In this document: positions 16,667-26,281 of the stretch, one piece after another | Position numbering within the stretch: the first letter of the stretch is position 1 | How the letters are laid out: every line of letters begins with the position of its first letter | DNA from: LMUY01 sp965199165 | GTDB lineage: Bacteria; Pseudomonadota; Alphaproteobacteria; Acetobacterales; Acetobacteraceae | Direction of reading: 5' to 3' | DNA length: 64,000 nt | NCBI GenBank assembly: GCA_965199165.1 | Contig: OZ240681.1 | Location: forward strand, 4,216,001-4,280,000 | Translations under genes and position numbers: made by a program | The notes under the pieces: model-generated | Seen by the model: only the letters and a program-made list of their open reading frames with translations | Told to the model about the DNA's origin: nothing | Databases searched by the model: none

Positions 16667-19600
16667 CTAGACGACGTTGGTGACAGGAACGATGAACAAC
16701 CCACCCTCGCGGACGATGCCGCCCGCAGCCTCCAGGTGGTCGGTCGCAACCCTGACCACTTGTCGTGTCTGGGCACTGACTGCCTTGAAGCCCAGCAGGC
16801 GCGGAACGGCTGCGCCAATCTCATCGGCGCTCGCCCCGAGTCCCGTGCGCACCACCTGGAGGACGGCGGCCTCCACCTCCGGCGGGGGAAGCATGTCGGG
16901 CCTGCGCAGCGTGGTGGAAACCGCCGAGCCACGGTCACGGACCGCCACTACCCCATCCGGAATCGACAGGAACGCTCCTTCTCGCAACAACCGACCGCGC
17001 TGTACCCCGATGTCGCAGGCGCGTTCGACTGCGCCCTGGATGCGCCCACCGGCGCGTTGCAGGCCCCAGGCCGAACGCAGCCGGACGACGACCTCGTCGA
17101 CATGCACCGGACCCTCGACGGCGACGACCTGCTCCACGAGCTCGGCCATTCGGCCGCTCGGCACCTCGTGCATCTCCTGGCCGATCGGCACCTGCGGTGT
17201 CGCTTCCCGGTAGGAAGTGGCCGCGACGCCGACATCCGCCAGGCCAACTTCAGTGACGTCGGCCCGCTCAACCGTAACGACCTCGACCGGAACCGCCCGC
17301 CCAGAGAGCTGCCCAGTGCGCTCACGCTCGGCGAACTCGGCACGGGCGGCGTCGATGGCGGCCACGACCCGCTCCAGCTGCTCGACCGGGCGCTGGAACC
17401 AATCCGAACCCCAGACCCGGTGGATGGTCCACCCGTGGTCCTCCAAGACCGCCTGGCGGAGACGGTCGCGGTCGCGGGCCGAACGGGAACTGTGGTAGGC
17501 TGCGCCATCGCACTCGATGCCCAGCAGGTACCGTCCGGGGTGCTCCGGGTCTGCGATGGCCAGGTCGATGAAGAACCCGGCAATGCCGACCTGGGGGTGG
17601 ACCTGGTAGCCGCGGTCCTGCAGGGCCCGCCCGATCTGCTCCTCCAGGACGCTATCGTGGCCGCGGGCAGTCTGCCGCGCCATGTCCAGCCGTCCCGTCC
17701 TAGCGTAATGCAGGAACAGCTTGAGGGCGAGCACGCCCTTGCTCTTGGCCCGCTCCAGGTCGATGTCTTCGTCCGTTATGGAGGCGAACACCTCGCACCG
17801 GCGCTTGGCACGGCTGATCAGGACGTTCAGGCGCCGCTCGCCGCCTTCAGCCCCGAGAGGGCCGAACCGCATGGAGATTGTGCCGTTCGCACCCCTGCCG
17901 TAGCCGACCGATATCAGGATCACGTCGCGCTCATCGCCTTGCACGTTCTCCAGGTTCTTGACGAAGAACGGCTCGCCCGGATGGGACCGGAAGAACTCCT
18001 CGCAATCCGGGTTCAGCCGCCGGACCACCTCAAGCTCGTCCTGGACGGCGCGGCGTTGCGCGGCCGAAAAGGTCGCCACGCCCAGTGACAGGCCCGGGTG
18101 CGTCTTGGCGTGGCGGATGACCTCCTCCGCCAGCAGCTTGGCCTCGACAGGGTTCGTGCCCGTGCCGGTGCCGGTTCCGCGGGAGTCGAACATGCCCTCC
18201 GGCACGTGCCGGAAGGACAGGCCCATGCCTGCCTCGCGCGTGTAGGGGCTCGGCACGATGTAGAGCTTACTCTCATAAAACTGCCGGTTGGACACCGCGA
18301 TGAGCGACTGATGTCGGCTGCGATAGTGCCAGCGCAGCATACGCTGCGGCAGGCCGCGCGCGGTGAACAGGCCCAGGATGCTCTCGATGTCGGCGACGGA
18401 CGCGCCGTCCTCGTCGTCCTCGGCTTCCGAGCCTGTCATCCGTGCGAAGAACCGCGTCGGCGGCAGCTGCCGTTCGTCGCCGACCACCACCACCTGTCGG
18501 CACCGCGCGATGGCGCCGAGGGCATCCACCGGCTGGATCTGGCTGGCCTCGTCCATGACCAGCAGGTCGAAGGTCATGCGCCCCGGTGTGAGGAACTGCG
18601 CCACCGAAAGCGGGCTCATCATCATCACCGGCTTCAGCGCCTGGATTGCCGGACCCGCACGCTGCACCAGTTGCCGGATTGGCATGTGGCCGCGGCGACG
18701 TGCAATCTCACCGCGCAGGACGCCGACCGGACCCATGCCGACGGGCGCGGGTATGCCACGGTGGTGGGCGCGCACCACCTCGAGGCTGGCCGCCGAGATG
18801 CGCTGCCTGTCCAGGGTCGCAAATTCGCGCGCCTGCGCCCCGTGCAACGTGCCGTCGAACCGGCCCAGTTCGGGATCGAGACGCACCTGCTCGGCCAGCA
18901 GCGCCTCGTAATACGCCATCTGGAAGGCAGGGAGCGCGTCGGCTGGAGCCACCCGGCCATCCTGCAGCCGGTCGACGAGCGGCGTCAGAGCCAGCTTGCG
19001 GCCTCCATCCGCCCGTTCCCGGTAGGCGACCCACTTGGAGAGCTGTTCGCCGCTGGCACGCCATTCCGCCAGGCGTTCTGCAAGGTCGGCCAACGGAACA
19101 GTACCGAGGGCTGCATGCCCGAATAGGGAGGCCGTGTCGGCCTGGAGCGTGGCAAGGATTTCTTCTGCCTCCCGGCGCAGGTCGTCCCCACTCGCCTCGA
19201 TCCAGGCCGCCATGTCCGCGACCGCCGCTCGGTCGGCAATGCGAGCGGCCAAGTGGCGGATGTCCGGGTTGGTGGCGATCCAGTGCGCCGCCTGCGCAAG
19301 ACCTCGCCAATCGGACTGCCGACCCTGCCAGGTTCGGCCGAACGCCTCGACACCGAGCCGCTCGCCTTCGTCAATGGATCGGGCGCCGTCCTGCCGGGCG
19401 GCGATGCGACGGAGCACCTGCAGGCGGTCGCCCGCCTGCTCGGCGGACAATACAGTCGCCGAGGCGACTTGGTCCGCGGCGTAGAGGCTGTGGATACATC
19501 CCGCGAACCCCGGCAGCGCGACCCGGTCGTCCGAGAGGTTATCGCCGAAGAGGACTGACAGACTGCCACCGGCGTCGTCCCGCAGAGCTTCCATCCGAGA

Positions 19601-22222
19601 CCGCACGGACGCCTGCAGCCCCTTAAGGCTGGTCGCCATCTCGCCCAGCGATGACCGCTGCGGCATGCGGCCCGCGATGAGCCGCGGCTCGGCCCCGAGA
19701 CCGCGCAGGGTCCGCATCCAATCCACCAGCGCCACGAGCGGGGCGGAGGCGGACCGCTCTCCACGCCAGTCGGCTCCGAACGCCGACTTGCCGAACTCGG
19801 CGCCGTCTTTCACCGTGCGCAGTGCGGCCTGGCCCCGCATCAGGACGTCCAGGCGCTCCAGAAGCTCGGGCAACGGCACATCGGCGTTCCTGACGACCGA
19901 GCGCACCAGGGCGTTGGCCCGTCGCCATTCGGAATTCAGCTTGCGCAGCAATCCCGTCTGGGTCGCCAGCGTCTGCCTGGCAGCGGCGATGTCGGTGGTC
20001 CAGGCGACGTCGTTGACGCTGTCGCCCAGGGTGCTGCGCGCGCGCTCCAACGCGGCTACGGCTTCGGCCAAGTCGCCTGCCTGTTCGACGCCGTGGTCCC
20101 AGACCGTCGCCGCGAACGCCTCCGGACTGGCATCGGGTGCCGCGGCAACGCGTTCGGCAGTCTCGATCGCACGCGCCAGGCTGAGCAGGGTGCGCTCGCC
20201 GCCGGAGCGCCCTAGTTCCGCATCAAGCTGGTCCGCCCCGGACAGCAGACGAGGCAGCGCATCGTGGAGGAACGCCACATGGGCGAAGCTTGTCCCGCCA
20301 AAGTCGGGCGGCAGCGTTGCCAGCGCTGCGATCGCAACGTCGACTGGTGTGTCCAAGCTTTGTGGGGTTGCGCGCCCTTCGAGGTCGGCGGTGCAGCGCT
20401 CGAACTCCCGGCCAACCGCAATGAGCGCCACGATGGCCTCGACGCTGTCGTCCCAGTGTGGGCCCCCGAGCGGTCCGGCTTCCAGCTGCGGTGCGGAGGC
20501 CACCCGGCGTGCAAGTGCAATCAGCGCTGTGCTGGTGGCGAAAGTGGACGGCGACGCGGTCTCTAGGATGCCGGACAGCGTGGCCTGGTTGGCCCGCCAC
20601 GCCTGCAACCGTCCCGCCACCTCGACGAGGCGCGCCATCAACCGCTCGACGGCGGTCGGCAGCATGAAGGCCAGTCCGACGCCGCGCCATGGGTGCCGGT
20701 CGGGAAGGCCGATGTCCAGGATGCGCCCGGCGAGATCCGCGAGCAGGCTTTCGCGCTGGGCTACGCCCTCAGGCGTCCATGTCGGTGCCGCAGGCAGCTC
20801 GAACGCCACCGGGCTGCGGCCGTCCTGTTTGAGCCGCGCGAGCTGCCCGAACACCTGGTAAGGCGTCAGCCCGGCGGATGGATGGATGCGGTGCAGGCGC
20901 TCGGCGTGGCCGTTCAGGACGTCCCGGGCCTCGGTCAGCCGCCGGGTCAGCGCGTCGGGGCTTTCGCCTTTTGGCGCACCGAGGTCCCATGTCCGCCGCA
21001 GCTCTTCCAGCACGGAGCGCTTGTTGGCCTTGTTGCTGTGCAGTTCCAGGCAGGCGTCGCCGACACCCGCCATGTCGAGGCGGCGCTTGACCACTTCCAA
21101 GGCCGCCATCTTCTCGGCGACGAACAGCACCGTCTTCCCGTCTGCCACGGCCGAGGCGATGACGTTGGAGATGGTCTGCGACTTGCCGGTGCCGGGCGGT
21201 CCCTGGATGACTAGATCCCGGCCGTGGCGCACGTCGTGCACCGCCAGCGTCTGCGAGCTGTCGCAGTCCACGATGTGGAGCATGTCGGCAGGCGTGATGT
21301 GCCGGTCGATGGCGGCATCCTCGCCCAGCATCCCGTCCGGCGGAGCGAAGCCGTCCGATAGCAGGGACCGGATCAAGGGGCGGTCGGCGATGGTTGCGTC
21401 CGACGGCCAGTTGGCCGTGTCCAAATCGCGGTACATCAGGAACTTGGCGAAGGAGAAGAAGCCCAGGACGACGTCATCCGGCTTGACCTCCCAGGCCTGC
21501 TTCGTCTCCACCGCCGCCGCGACCGCGGCCAGGTAGGTGCCTGGGTCAAACTCGTCGCCGGGGTCCAGGGACGGCAGCTTCAGCTTGTGGATGCGGTCGA
21601 GAAAGGCCTCGAGCGACAGGTTGGCTGACAGGTCCTCGGGCCTGGCGCGGAGGCGGAAGCGCTCTCCTGCGGCTCCCCGTTCCAGACGGACGGGAACCAG
21701 GAGCAACGGCGCGTGCCGGATGTTGGCGGCATTCTGGGGGTCTACCCACTTGAGCATGCCGAGTGCCAAATAGAGGACGTTGACGCCCTGCTCCTCCTCC
21801 AGCGTGCGCGCGTCGCCGTAGAGGTCCAACAGGCGCTTCTGCAGGCCCTTCGACGTCATCCGGGTCTGCAACCGCGTGTCGGAATGCCGACTGGCGACAC
21901 CGCGCTCGTCGACGGCCTCGCCCTCCTCCGGCTGGGGCAGATCTGCTACGACGTCCTCGTCGTCAGCCTCGGCCTCAGTCTGCTCCCCGGCCTTCTCCTT
22001 GCCGGGCACGAAGGTGAATGCCTTGGCCTCGCGGACCAGCAGCCGGAACAGTTCGGCCGAGCGCTCGTCGACAACCTCGACCGTCTTGGCGGCCTTCGAG
22101 AAGCGCGGCACGTTCAAGAGGCGATTGCGAGCCGAAAGATCCAGGAGTTCGGCGCGCGCCCGGTCGAGCTTGGCGGCTATGGGCAAGTCGCTTTGGAACA
22201 CCGATACGGGCGCGTCCGCCAT
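16667..22222 (-). CDS. Giant DUF4011/DUF3320 helicase with Vsr/MTES_1575-like nuclease domain
   Basis: An 1851-residue protein. The N-terminal 260 residues (AELLDLSARNRLLNVPR onward) match the DUF4011 domain. A superfamily 1 helicase follows: Walker A IQGPPGTGKSQTISNV at 339-354, Walker B VMDEASQIQPVDALG, VVVVGDERQLPPTRFF, WHYRSRHQSLIAVSN and LISRAKRRCEVFASI. Near residues 1480-1590 is a nuclease of the Vsr-like fold (LAIADPEHPGRYLLGIECDG, SARDRDRLRQAVLEDHGW, RVWGSDWF). The end (residues about 1700-1851) matches DUF3320. Proteins of this make-up are large antiviral or DNA-restriction factors and occur in defence islands. Start is an ATG just after a small ORF that follows rmuC; RmuC, the small ORF, this gene and the HNH gene are probably one transcript. 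Confidence 0.9.
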   Translation of the reverse strand: MADAPVSVFQSDLPIAAKLDRARAELLDLSARNRLLNVPRFSKAAKTVEVVDERSAELFRLLVREAKAFTFVPGKEKAGEQTEAEADDEDVVADLPQPEEGEAVDERGVASRHSDTRLQTRMTSKGLQKRLLDLYGDARTLEEEQGVNVLYLALGMLKWVDPQNAANIRHAPLLLVPVRLERGAAGERFRLRARPEDLSANLSLEAFLDRIHKLKLPSLDPGDEFDPGTYLAAVAAAVETKQAWEVKPDDVVLGFFSFAKFLMYRDLDTANWPSDATIADRPLIRSLLSDGFAPPDGMLGEDAAIDRHITPADMLHIVDCDSSQTLAVHDVRHGRDLVIQGPPGTGKSQTISNVIASAVADGKTVLFVAEKMAALEVVKRRLDMAGVGDACLELHSNKANKRSVLEELRRTWDLGAPKGESPDALTRRLTEARDVLNGHAERLHRIHPSAGLTPYQVFGQLARLKQDGRSPVAFELPAAPTWTPEGVAQRESLLADLAGRILDIGLPDRHPWRGVGLAFMLPTAVERLMARLVEVAGRLQAWRANQATLSGILETASPSTFATSTALIALARRVASAPQLEAGPLGGPHWDDSVEAIVALIAVGREFERCTADLEGRATPQSLDTPVDVAIAALATLPPDFGGTSFAHVAFLHDALPRLLSGADQLDAELGRSGGERTLLSLARAIETAERVAAAPDASPEAFAATVWDHGVEQAGDLAEAVAALERARSTLGDSVNDVAWTTDIAAARQTLATQTGLLRKLNSEWRRANALVRSVVRNADVPLPELLERLDVLMRGQAALRTVKDGAEFGKSAFGADWRGERSASAPLVALVDWMRTLRGLGAEPRLIAGRMPQRSSLGEMATSLKGLQASVRSRMEALRDDAGGSLSVLFGDNLSDDRVALPGFAGCIHSLYAADQVASATVLSAEQAGDRLQVLRRIAARQDGARSIDEGERLGVEAFGRTWQGRQSDWRGLAQAAHWIATNPDIRHLAARIADRAAVADMAAWIEASGDDLRREAEEILATLQADTASLFGHAALGTVPLADLAERLAEWRASGEQLSKWVAYRERADGGRKLALTPLVDRLQDGRVAPADALPAFQMAYYEALLAEQVRLDPELGRFDGTLHGAQAREFATLDRQRISAASLEVVRAHHRGIPAPVGMGPVGVLRGEIARRRGHMPIRQLVQRAGPAIQALKPVMMMSPLSVAQFLTPGRMTFDLLVMDEASQIQPVDALGAIARCRQVVVVGDERQLPPTRFFARMTGSEAEDDEDGASVADIESILGLFTARGLPQRMLRWHYRSRHQSLIAVSNRQFYESKLYIVPSPYTREAGMGLSFRHVPEGMFDSRGTGTGTGTNPVEAKLLAEEVIRHAKTHPGLSLGVATFSAAQRRAVQDELEVVRRLNPDCEEFFRSHPGEPFFVKNLENVQGDERDVILISVGYGRGANGTISMRFGPLGAEGGERRLNVLISRAKRRCEVFASITDEDIDLERAKSKGVLALKLFLHYARTGRLDMARQTARGHDSVLEEQIGRALQDRGYQVHPQVGIAGFFIDLAIADPEHPGRYLLGIECDGAAYHSSRSARDRDRLRQAVLEDHGWTIHRVWGSDWFQRPVEQLERVVAAIDAARAEFAERERTGQLSGRAVPVEVVTVERADVTEVGLADVGVAATSYREATPQVPIGQEMHEVPSGRMAELVEQVVAVEGPVHVDEVVVRLRSAWGLQRAGGRIQGAVERACDIGVQRGRLLREGAFLSIPDGVVAVRDRGSAVSTTLRRPDMLPPPEVEAAVLQVVRTGLGASADEIGAAVPRLLGFKAVSAQTRQVVRVATDHLEAAGGIVREGGLFIVPVTNVV

Positions 22223-22227
22223 GCTAA

Positions 22228-22461
22228 TTATCCAGACGACGTTTCGCCGGAGGATACTGGGACGGTATGTGCACGCAAGACTGCCCGGCGGGGCAGGCTC
22301 TTCTCTAGGACAGCTTCGTCGCCTTCCTCAACCCTTTGTTCGCCAATCAGGATGGGTTGCTGGAAGTGAAATCGACCTCGGCTTAGGGAGGACCGGGCCG
22401 CAAAGAGGATCTTGTGCTTGCCGTGGCTCCGATTCGAGCTCCAGGCACCTAGCCAGATCAT
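22228..22461 (-). CDS. Possible small protein (77 aa) coupled to rmuC
   Basis: The ATG overlaps the rmuC stop codon as ATGA, and the frame ends 5 bases before the giant helicase gene starts, so it fills the gap between the two exactly. The predicted protein has a plausible soluble composition (RFHFQQPILIGEQRVEEGDE in its middle). No family is recognised. The close packing argues for a real gene; the absence of any known motif argues for caution. Confidence 0.4.
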   Translation of the reverse strand: MIWLGAWSSNRSHGKHKILFAARSSLSRGRFHFQQPILIGEQRVEEGDEAVLEKSLPRRAVLRAHTVPVSSGETSSG

Positions 22462-24404
22462 TCCATTGCCGGGGCGGCTTCCTCGACCGCTTCCTCCGAA
22501 GTGACATCCGCCACCATGACCATGTCGGTGGTCGTCTCGACGGTGACCTCGGTCTGGACGGTATGGGTGGTCATCGCCACCGCGATATGGCCGTCCGCGG
22601 TCTCGAGCAGCGAGGAAGGGATTGCCTTGGTCGTGCGGCCTCCCATGGCTTTGAGGAGTTCGACCTGGCGGATGAGGTTGCCGTTGCCTGTCTCCAGCTT
22701 GCCCATCGCCTTGTCGTACGACGCGCGTGCCCGGTTGATCCCGTCGTCGATCGCCGACATGTCTCCGACGAAGCCGACGAACTTCTCGTAGAGTTTGCCC
22801 GCCCGGCTGGCGATCTCCTCGGCGTTCTGGTTCCGTCGCTCGACGTGCCAGACGTTGGCGATAGTCCTGAGCGCCATCATGAGCGTGGTCGGCGTGGCGA
22901 TGGTGACGTTCCTCTCCGCCGCGAACAGGACCAGGTCGGGGTCGGCCTGAAGGGCGGCAGCCAGTGCCCCTTCGATCGGGACAAACATAACTACGAAGTC
23001 CAAGGTGCTGCCAGCGGTAGCGTGGTAGTCCTTCGAGCCGAGAGCCGCGATATGGTTCCTCACGGAGCCCAGGTGACGCTGGAGGCTGGAGGCGCGCTCC
23101 TCCTCGGTGGGCGCGTTCACCAGGGCCTCGAATGCGACGAGCGACACCTTGGCGTCGACGACCATCTTCTGCCCGCCGGGCATGGTGACGACCACGTCTG
23201 GCCTCAGCACGCGTCCCTCCTCCCCGGCGAAGCTCTTCTGGGCAGAGTATTCCTCGTCCGCCCTCAGGCCAGACCGCTCGAGAACGGTCTTCAACACCAT
23301 CTCGCCCCAGGCACCCTGGGTTTGCGACCTGCCGCGCAGGGCCTGCGTAAGCTCCTTGGTTTCCTTGCCCATGGCCAGGCCCAGGTCGGCAATGCCCCTG
23401 ATCTGCTCGGCGAGCGTGGCGCGCTCTTTCACGCTCTCGACGTGGGACGCCTGCACTTTCTGCTCGAACTCGCCGAGCTTCTCGCGCAAGGGCGTCAGGA
23501 TGCCGTCGATCTGCTCCTTGTTCAGCTTGGTGAAGCTCTCGCCGTGCCGCGACATCACCTCCTCGGCCAGCGACTTAAATTGCAGCCCCATGTCCTCTCG
23601 CGCCTGGACGAGCAGCGCGATCTTTTCCCCGGCCTGCTTCCTCTCCTGGTCGAGCGTCTCCTTGAGGGCCGCGGTATCCGCGGCCAGTCCGGCTGCCCGA
23701 TCTGCGGTCTCGGAAAGGCTCGATAACGCTTCGGCCAGCCGGGACCGCAGGTCCTTGGCCTGCTCCTCGCCGATGCGGAACGCCTCGGCCTTGGCGGACA
23801 GAGCTTCGTCGACGGCCGACTTCTCCGCCCTGAGCGCCTCCAGGCGGCTCGACCCGTCGCGCTGCTCCGTGACAGAGGCTTCAAGCCTTCGGCCCAGGTC
23901 CGCGACAATCGAGGTTGCCGCCTCCAGAGCGGCGACCTTCCCGGCGAGTTCCTCGTCTACAGCGGCCTTCGACTTGCGCACGGCGTCCATCCCTGCCTGC
24001 GCCGCCTTGGCCGCTTCCTCCGTGCTGTCCAGCCTGCCCCGCAGGTCGGCTTCCATGGACCGTAAGCCCGCCGTCTCCTGGCGGGACGCCGCAAGTTCGA
24101 CATCAACGGCCGCTTTCCCGGACCGGGCCATCTCCAGCGCCGAGCGCTCCGAGGCCAGCGCGGCCTCGAGCCCGGCGACCCGCGACGAGCGGAGCTCCTC
24201 TACGGCCAGCTTGCGCTCAAGGTCCGCCTTCGCCTCCCTGAGGCTGCCGAGCTCCGCGGCCGCGTCGGCGTCGGCTGCCCCGGTCTCTCTCCCGAGAGCC
24301 GACAGGAGCATCAGGCCGAGCACCGCCGCGATGACGAGTGCTGCCGCCATCACGAGGGCAAAGATCGCGGGCAAACCAAGGCTGCCCAAGCTGTTTCCTT
24401 CCAT
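22458..24404 (-). CDS. rmuC: RmuC-family DNA recombination protein
   Basis: RmuC limits inversions at short inverted repeats and has a restriction-endonuclease-like fold. The 648-residue protein has an N-terminal membrane anchor (LPAIFALVMAAALVIAAVLG), a long alanine- and glutamate-rich coiled coil to about residue 300, then the RmuC core: LTQALRGRSQTQGAWGEMVL, LRPDVVVTMPGGQKMVVDAK (nuclease-like D...D-x-K), DFVVMFVPIEGALAAAL and ATPTTLMMALRTIANVW. The ATG of MEGNSLGS is chosen because the anchor follows directly; an in-frame ATG 48 bases upstream would add a basic leader. It lies downstream of a small XRE regulator gene and upstream of the giant helicase, all on one strand. Confidence 0.92.
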   Translation of the reverse strand: MEGNSLGSLGLPAIFALVMAAALVIAAVLGLMLLSALGRETGAADADAAAELGSLREAKADLERKLAVEELRSSRVAGLEAALASERSALEMARSGKAAVDVELAASRQETAGLRSMEADLRGRLDSTEEAAKAAQAGMDAVRKSKAAVDEELAGKVAALEAATSIVADLGRRLEASVTEQRDGSSRLEALRAEKSAVDEALSAKAEAFRIGEEQAKDLRSRLAEALSSLSETADRAAGLAADTAALKETLDQERKQAGEKIALLVQAREDMGLQFKSLAEEVMSRHGESFTKLNKEQIDGILTPLREKLGEFEQKVQASHVESVKERATLAEQIRGIADLGLAMGKETKELTQALRGRSQTQGAWGEMVLKTVLERSGLRADEEYSAQKSFAGEEGRVLRPDVVVTMPGGQKMVVDAKVSLVAFEALVNAPTEEERASSLQRHLGSVRNHIAALGSKDYHATAGSTLDFVVMFVPIEGALAAALQADPDLVLFAAERNVTIATPTTLMMALRTIANVWHVERRNQNAEEIASRAGKLYEKFVGFVGDMSAIDDGINRARASYDKAMGKLETGNGNLIRQVELLKAMGGRTTKAIPSSLLETADGHIAVAMTTHTVQTEVTVETTTDMVMVADVTSEEAVEEAAPAME

Positions 24405-24532
24405 GGACGCACCATTGCACGGCAGGGCGTGCACGCGAAGACGGAGCGCCATATGACGCTATCCCCGTGTTCTCCCGGCACTTCTCAGGAAGAACAGACT
24501 CCTTTGAACCCCTGTATCCGCCCCTCAACGGC

Positions 24533-24835
24533 CTACGGTTTTTGGCGACTCTTGCCGGTCTGCACGGGGCGTCTTCTGGTAGGAGCCGGTGGCGGTTCGG
24601 AGCTGGCTTCCGCCGAGGGCGCCCGCCTCTGGAGCAGGTCTGCCGCCTCGACGCCTAGCACACCGGAGATCCGTTCCAACACGTCAATGGATGCAGCGTA
24701 GATGCAGCGTTCCAGCGAGGAGATGTAGGTTCGGTCCAGGTCGGCTCGGTGAGCGAGCTCCTCTTGGCTCACGGCTGCAGCTTGCCGGGCGAGCCGTAAA
24801 TTGGTGGCGAAAACCTCTCGTATCGTCGGCCTCAT
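24533..24835 (-). CDS. XRE-family helix-turn-helix regulator
   Basis: A 100-residue DNA-binding protein. Residues 5-65 are a lambda-repressor-type HTH: NLRLARQAAAVSQEELAHRA, DLDRTYISSLERC and IDVLERISGVLGVE. A proline- and arginine-rich tail follows. The ATG at 24835 is used because an AAGG Shine-Dalgarno sits just before it and the HTH starts directly after; a longer upstream frame lacks such support. It is the first gene on the minus strand before rmuC and may control that operon, although about 130 bases lie between them. Divergent from a secreted protein gene. Confidence 0.85.
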   Translation of the reverse strand: MRPTIREVFATNLRLARQAAAVSQEELAHRADLDRTYISSLERCIYAASIDVLERISGVLGVEAADLLQRRAPSAEASSEPPPAPTRRRPVQTGKSRQKP

Positions 24836-24894
24836 CAGCCTTGAGAGACGTTTTTGGCTTGCTTTCTCCCACGGAGTATTCTCTACAAACCGAC

Positions 24895-25407
24895 ATGGTC
24901 CAAATCTGCCGAACAGCGCGCCTGACCTGGGTCGTAACGGCCGCGGCCACCTTTCTGCCAGCCGTCGCACAGGCACAAGGCAGGGACGACGAGGCGACCG
25001 GTGCGGCTGCCTCGGCGGTGCGCCAGTGGTTCACACGGGATCTGTCCCTGGAGTGTTCGGATCCGAACGGCGCCACAGTCCATTGTGGTCCAGCCAACAC
25101 GCCGATCATCCACATCCAGTATGGCAACGCAGGCGAGGGACCCGGCACTCCGGACGCTTTGGCCTTCGTCCAGTACGTGAACGACCCGACTGGCAATGCG
25201 CAACAGCTCGCAGTGGCGGTCTTTCGGCAGACCGGCGACGGCTACCAGTTCGTCAAGCGGCTGCCAACGATGGTCGGCAACCTGGCGCCGGGCGCGGTCG
25301 TCCGGTTCCAGCACGGACAGGCCAGCTGGACTGCGGCGGCACTTCAACGAAGCGACAGCAGGTCCATGCCGACCGGGCACAAGCAGGTGACGGTCTCGAT
25401 ACGGTAG
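24895..25407 (+). CDS. Secreted hypothetical protein
   Basis: A 170-residue protein with a clear Sec signal peptide (RTARLTWVVTAAATFLPAVAQAQ, cleavage after AQA near residue 27). The mature part has two cysteines (SLECSDPNGATVHCG), which could form a disulfide, and beta-rich sequence including FVQYVNDPTGNAQQLAVAVF. No family is recognised. It is transcribed divergently from the XRE gene with 59 bases between starts, so both promoters share that short gap. Confidence 0.7.
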   Translation: MVQICRTARLTWVVTAAATFLPAVAQAQGRDDEATGAAASAVRQWFTRDLSLECSDPNGATVHCGPANTPIIHIQYGNAGEGPGTPDALAFVQYVNDPTGNAQQLAVAVFRQTGDGYQFVKRLPTMVGNLAPGAVVRFQHGQASWTAAALQRSDSRSMPTGHKQVTVSIR

Positions 25408-25579
25408 GCAGCAGGTTCCGTAAGGAGAGGAGTCGCGCCTGGCATGCTGATGTCGGCCTCTATTGTGAGAACACCATGTTTACTTCGGCTAAAGTTCGAC
25501 TGACACCTTCATTGTATAGTGCCTACGAAGAGAGTGCATCCGGCCGTTCTGTCTGCCAGCGTCGCCCGGAGTGCCTCGG

Positions 25580-26275
25580 ATGAGCAACACCAGCTACCCC
25601 CTTTTGGCAGGCGGAGCCAAGCTGACGTTTTCCTGGCTGGAGGGTGTGGTGCTTGATACCGGCCAGCGCAGCGACAGCTACACGTCTGGAACAGGACGCA
25701 CGGTCGTAATCGATGGGAGCGGAGGTGGCACGACGTCGGTGAATACGACCGTCGTCGTGTCCCGCGACATCTGGATCCGTGACGATGCTGGCATGGAACA
25801 CCATGTCCGGGTGAACCAGGACGTGCCGGTGCGGACCGGACAGCAGGTCGCGTTCATCTACTGCCACGGCGCGGCGACGATGCCGGGAAACCGGGAGCAT
25901 GAAGCAGGCGGCCTGATGTCCGTCTATGTCGTCTCCACCAACAAAATCTACATAGTCCTGTCTGCCCCATCTCTCACGAAGCAGCTCGTCGAACCGCCTG
26001 AGCACATGGGAGTGGCCGTCTTCCACCTGCTGCTATGGGTATTCAGCGTGCTCTTGATCGCCATTTTCGGCGTCGGCCTGCTTGCGCTCGCGGCACTCTT
26101 CACGCGGTCTTTCCTCGTGCGGAAGAAACGTAACGCACGTAGCCAAGCAATCCTGGGCGAGCTCAAGGCCGAGCACCAGCGCCTGATCCAAGCAATCTAC
26201 TCCAGCTATAAATCTCGTCTGGTCAGCGCTGACGCACCCGTTGCTGTCGGAACCCAGACGAAGATTGCGGGCTAG
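25580..26275 (+). CDS. Hypothetical protein with one C-terminal membrane region
   Basis: A 231-residue protein. The first 150 residues are beta-rich with SGTGRTVVIDGSGGGTTSVN and resemble a soluble sandwich domain. A hydrophobic hairpin or long helix (VAVFHLLLWVFSVLLIAIFG continuing to LAALFT) spans about residues 150-185, followed by a basic, helical tail. Similar proteins in Proteobacteria are annotated only as membrane proteins. The start is an ATG nine bases inside the longest frame. It converges on the methyltransferase-HNH gene, 6 bases away. Confidence 0.7.
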   Translation: MSNTSYPLLAGGAKLTFSWLEGVVLDTGQRSDSYTSGTGRTVVIDGSGGGTTSVNTTVVVSRDIWIRDDAGMEHHVRVNQDVPVRTGQQVAFIYCHGAATMPGNREHEAGGLMSVYVVSTNKIYIVLSAPSLTKQLVEPPEHMGVAVFHLLLWVFSVLLIAIFGVGLLALAALFTRSFLVRKKRNARSQAILGELKAEHQRLIQAIYSSYKSRLVSADAPVAVGTQTKIAG

Positions 26276-26281
26276 CCACCT

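Noticed and set aside
16646..18088. 480-codon plus-strand frame
   Set aside because: Antisense shadow of the giant DUF4011 helicase.
21876..23726. 616-codon plus-strand frame
   Set aside because: Spans the antisense of two real genes (helicase start and rmuC); no motifs.
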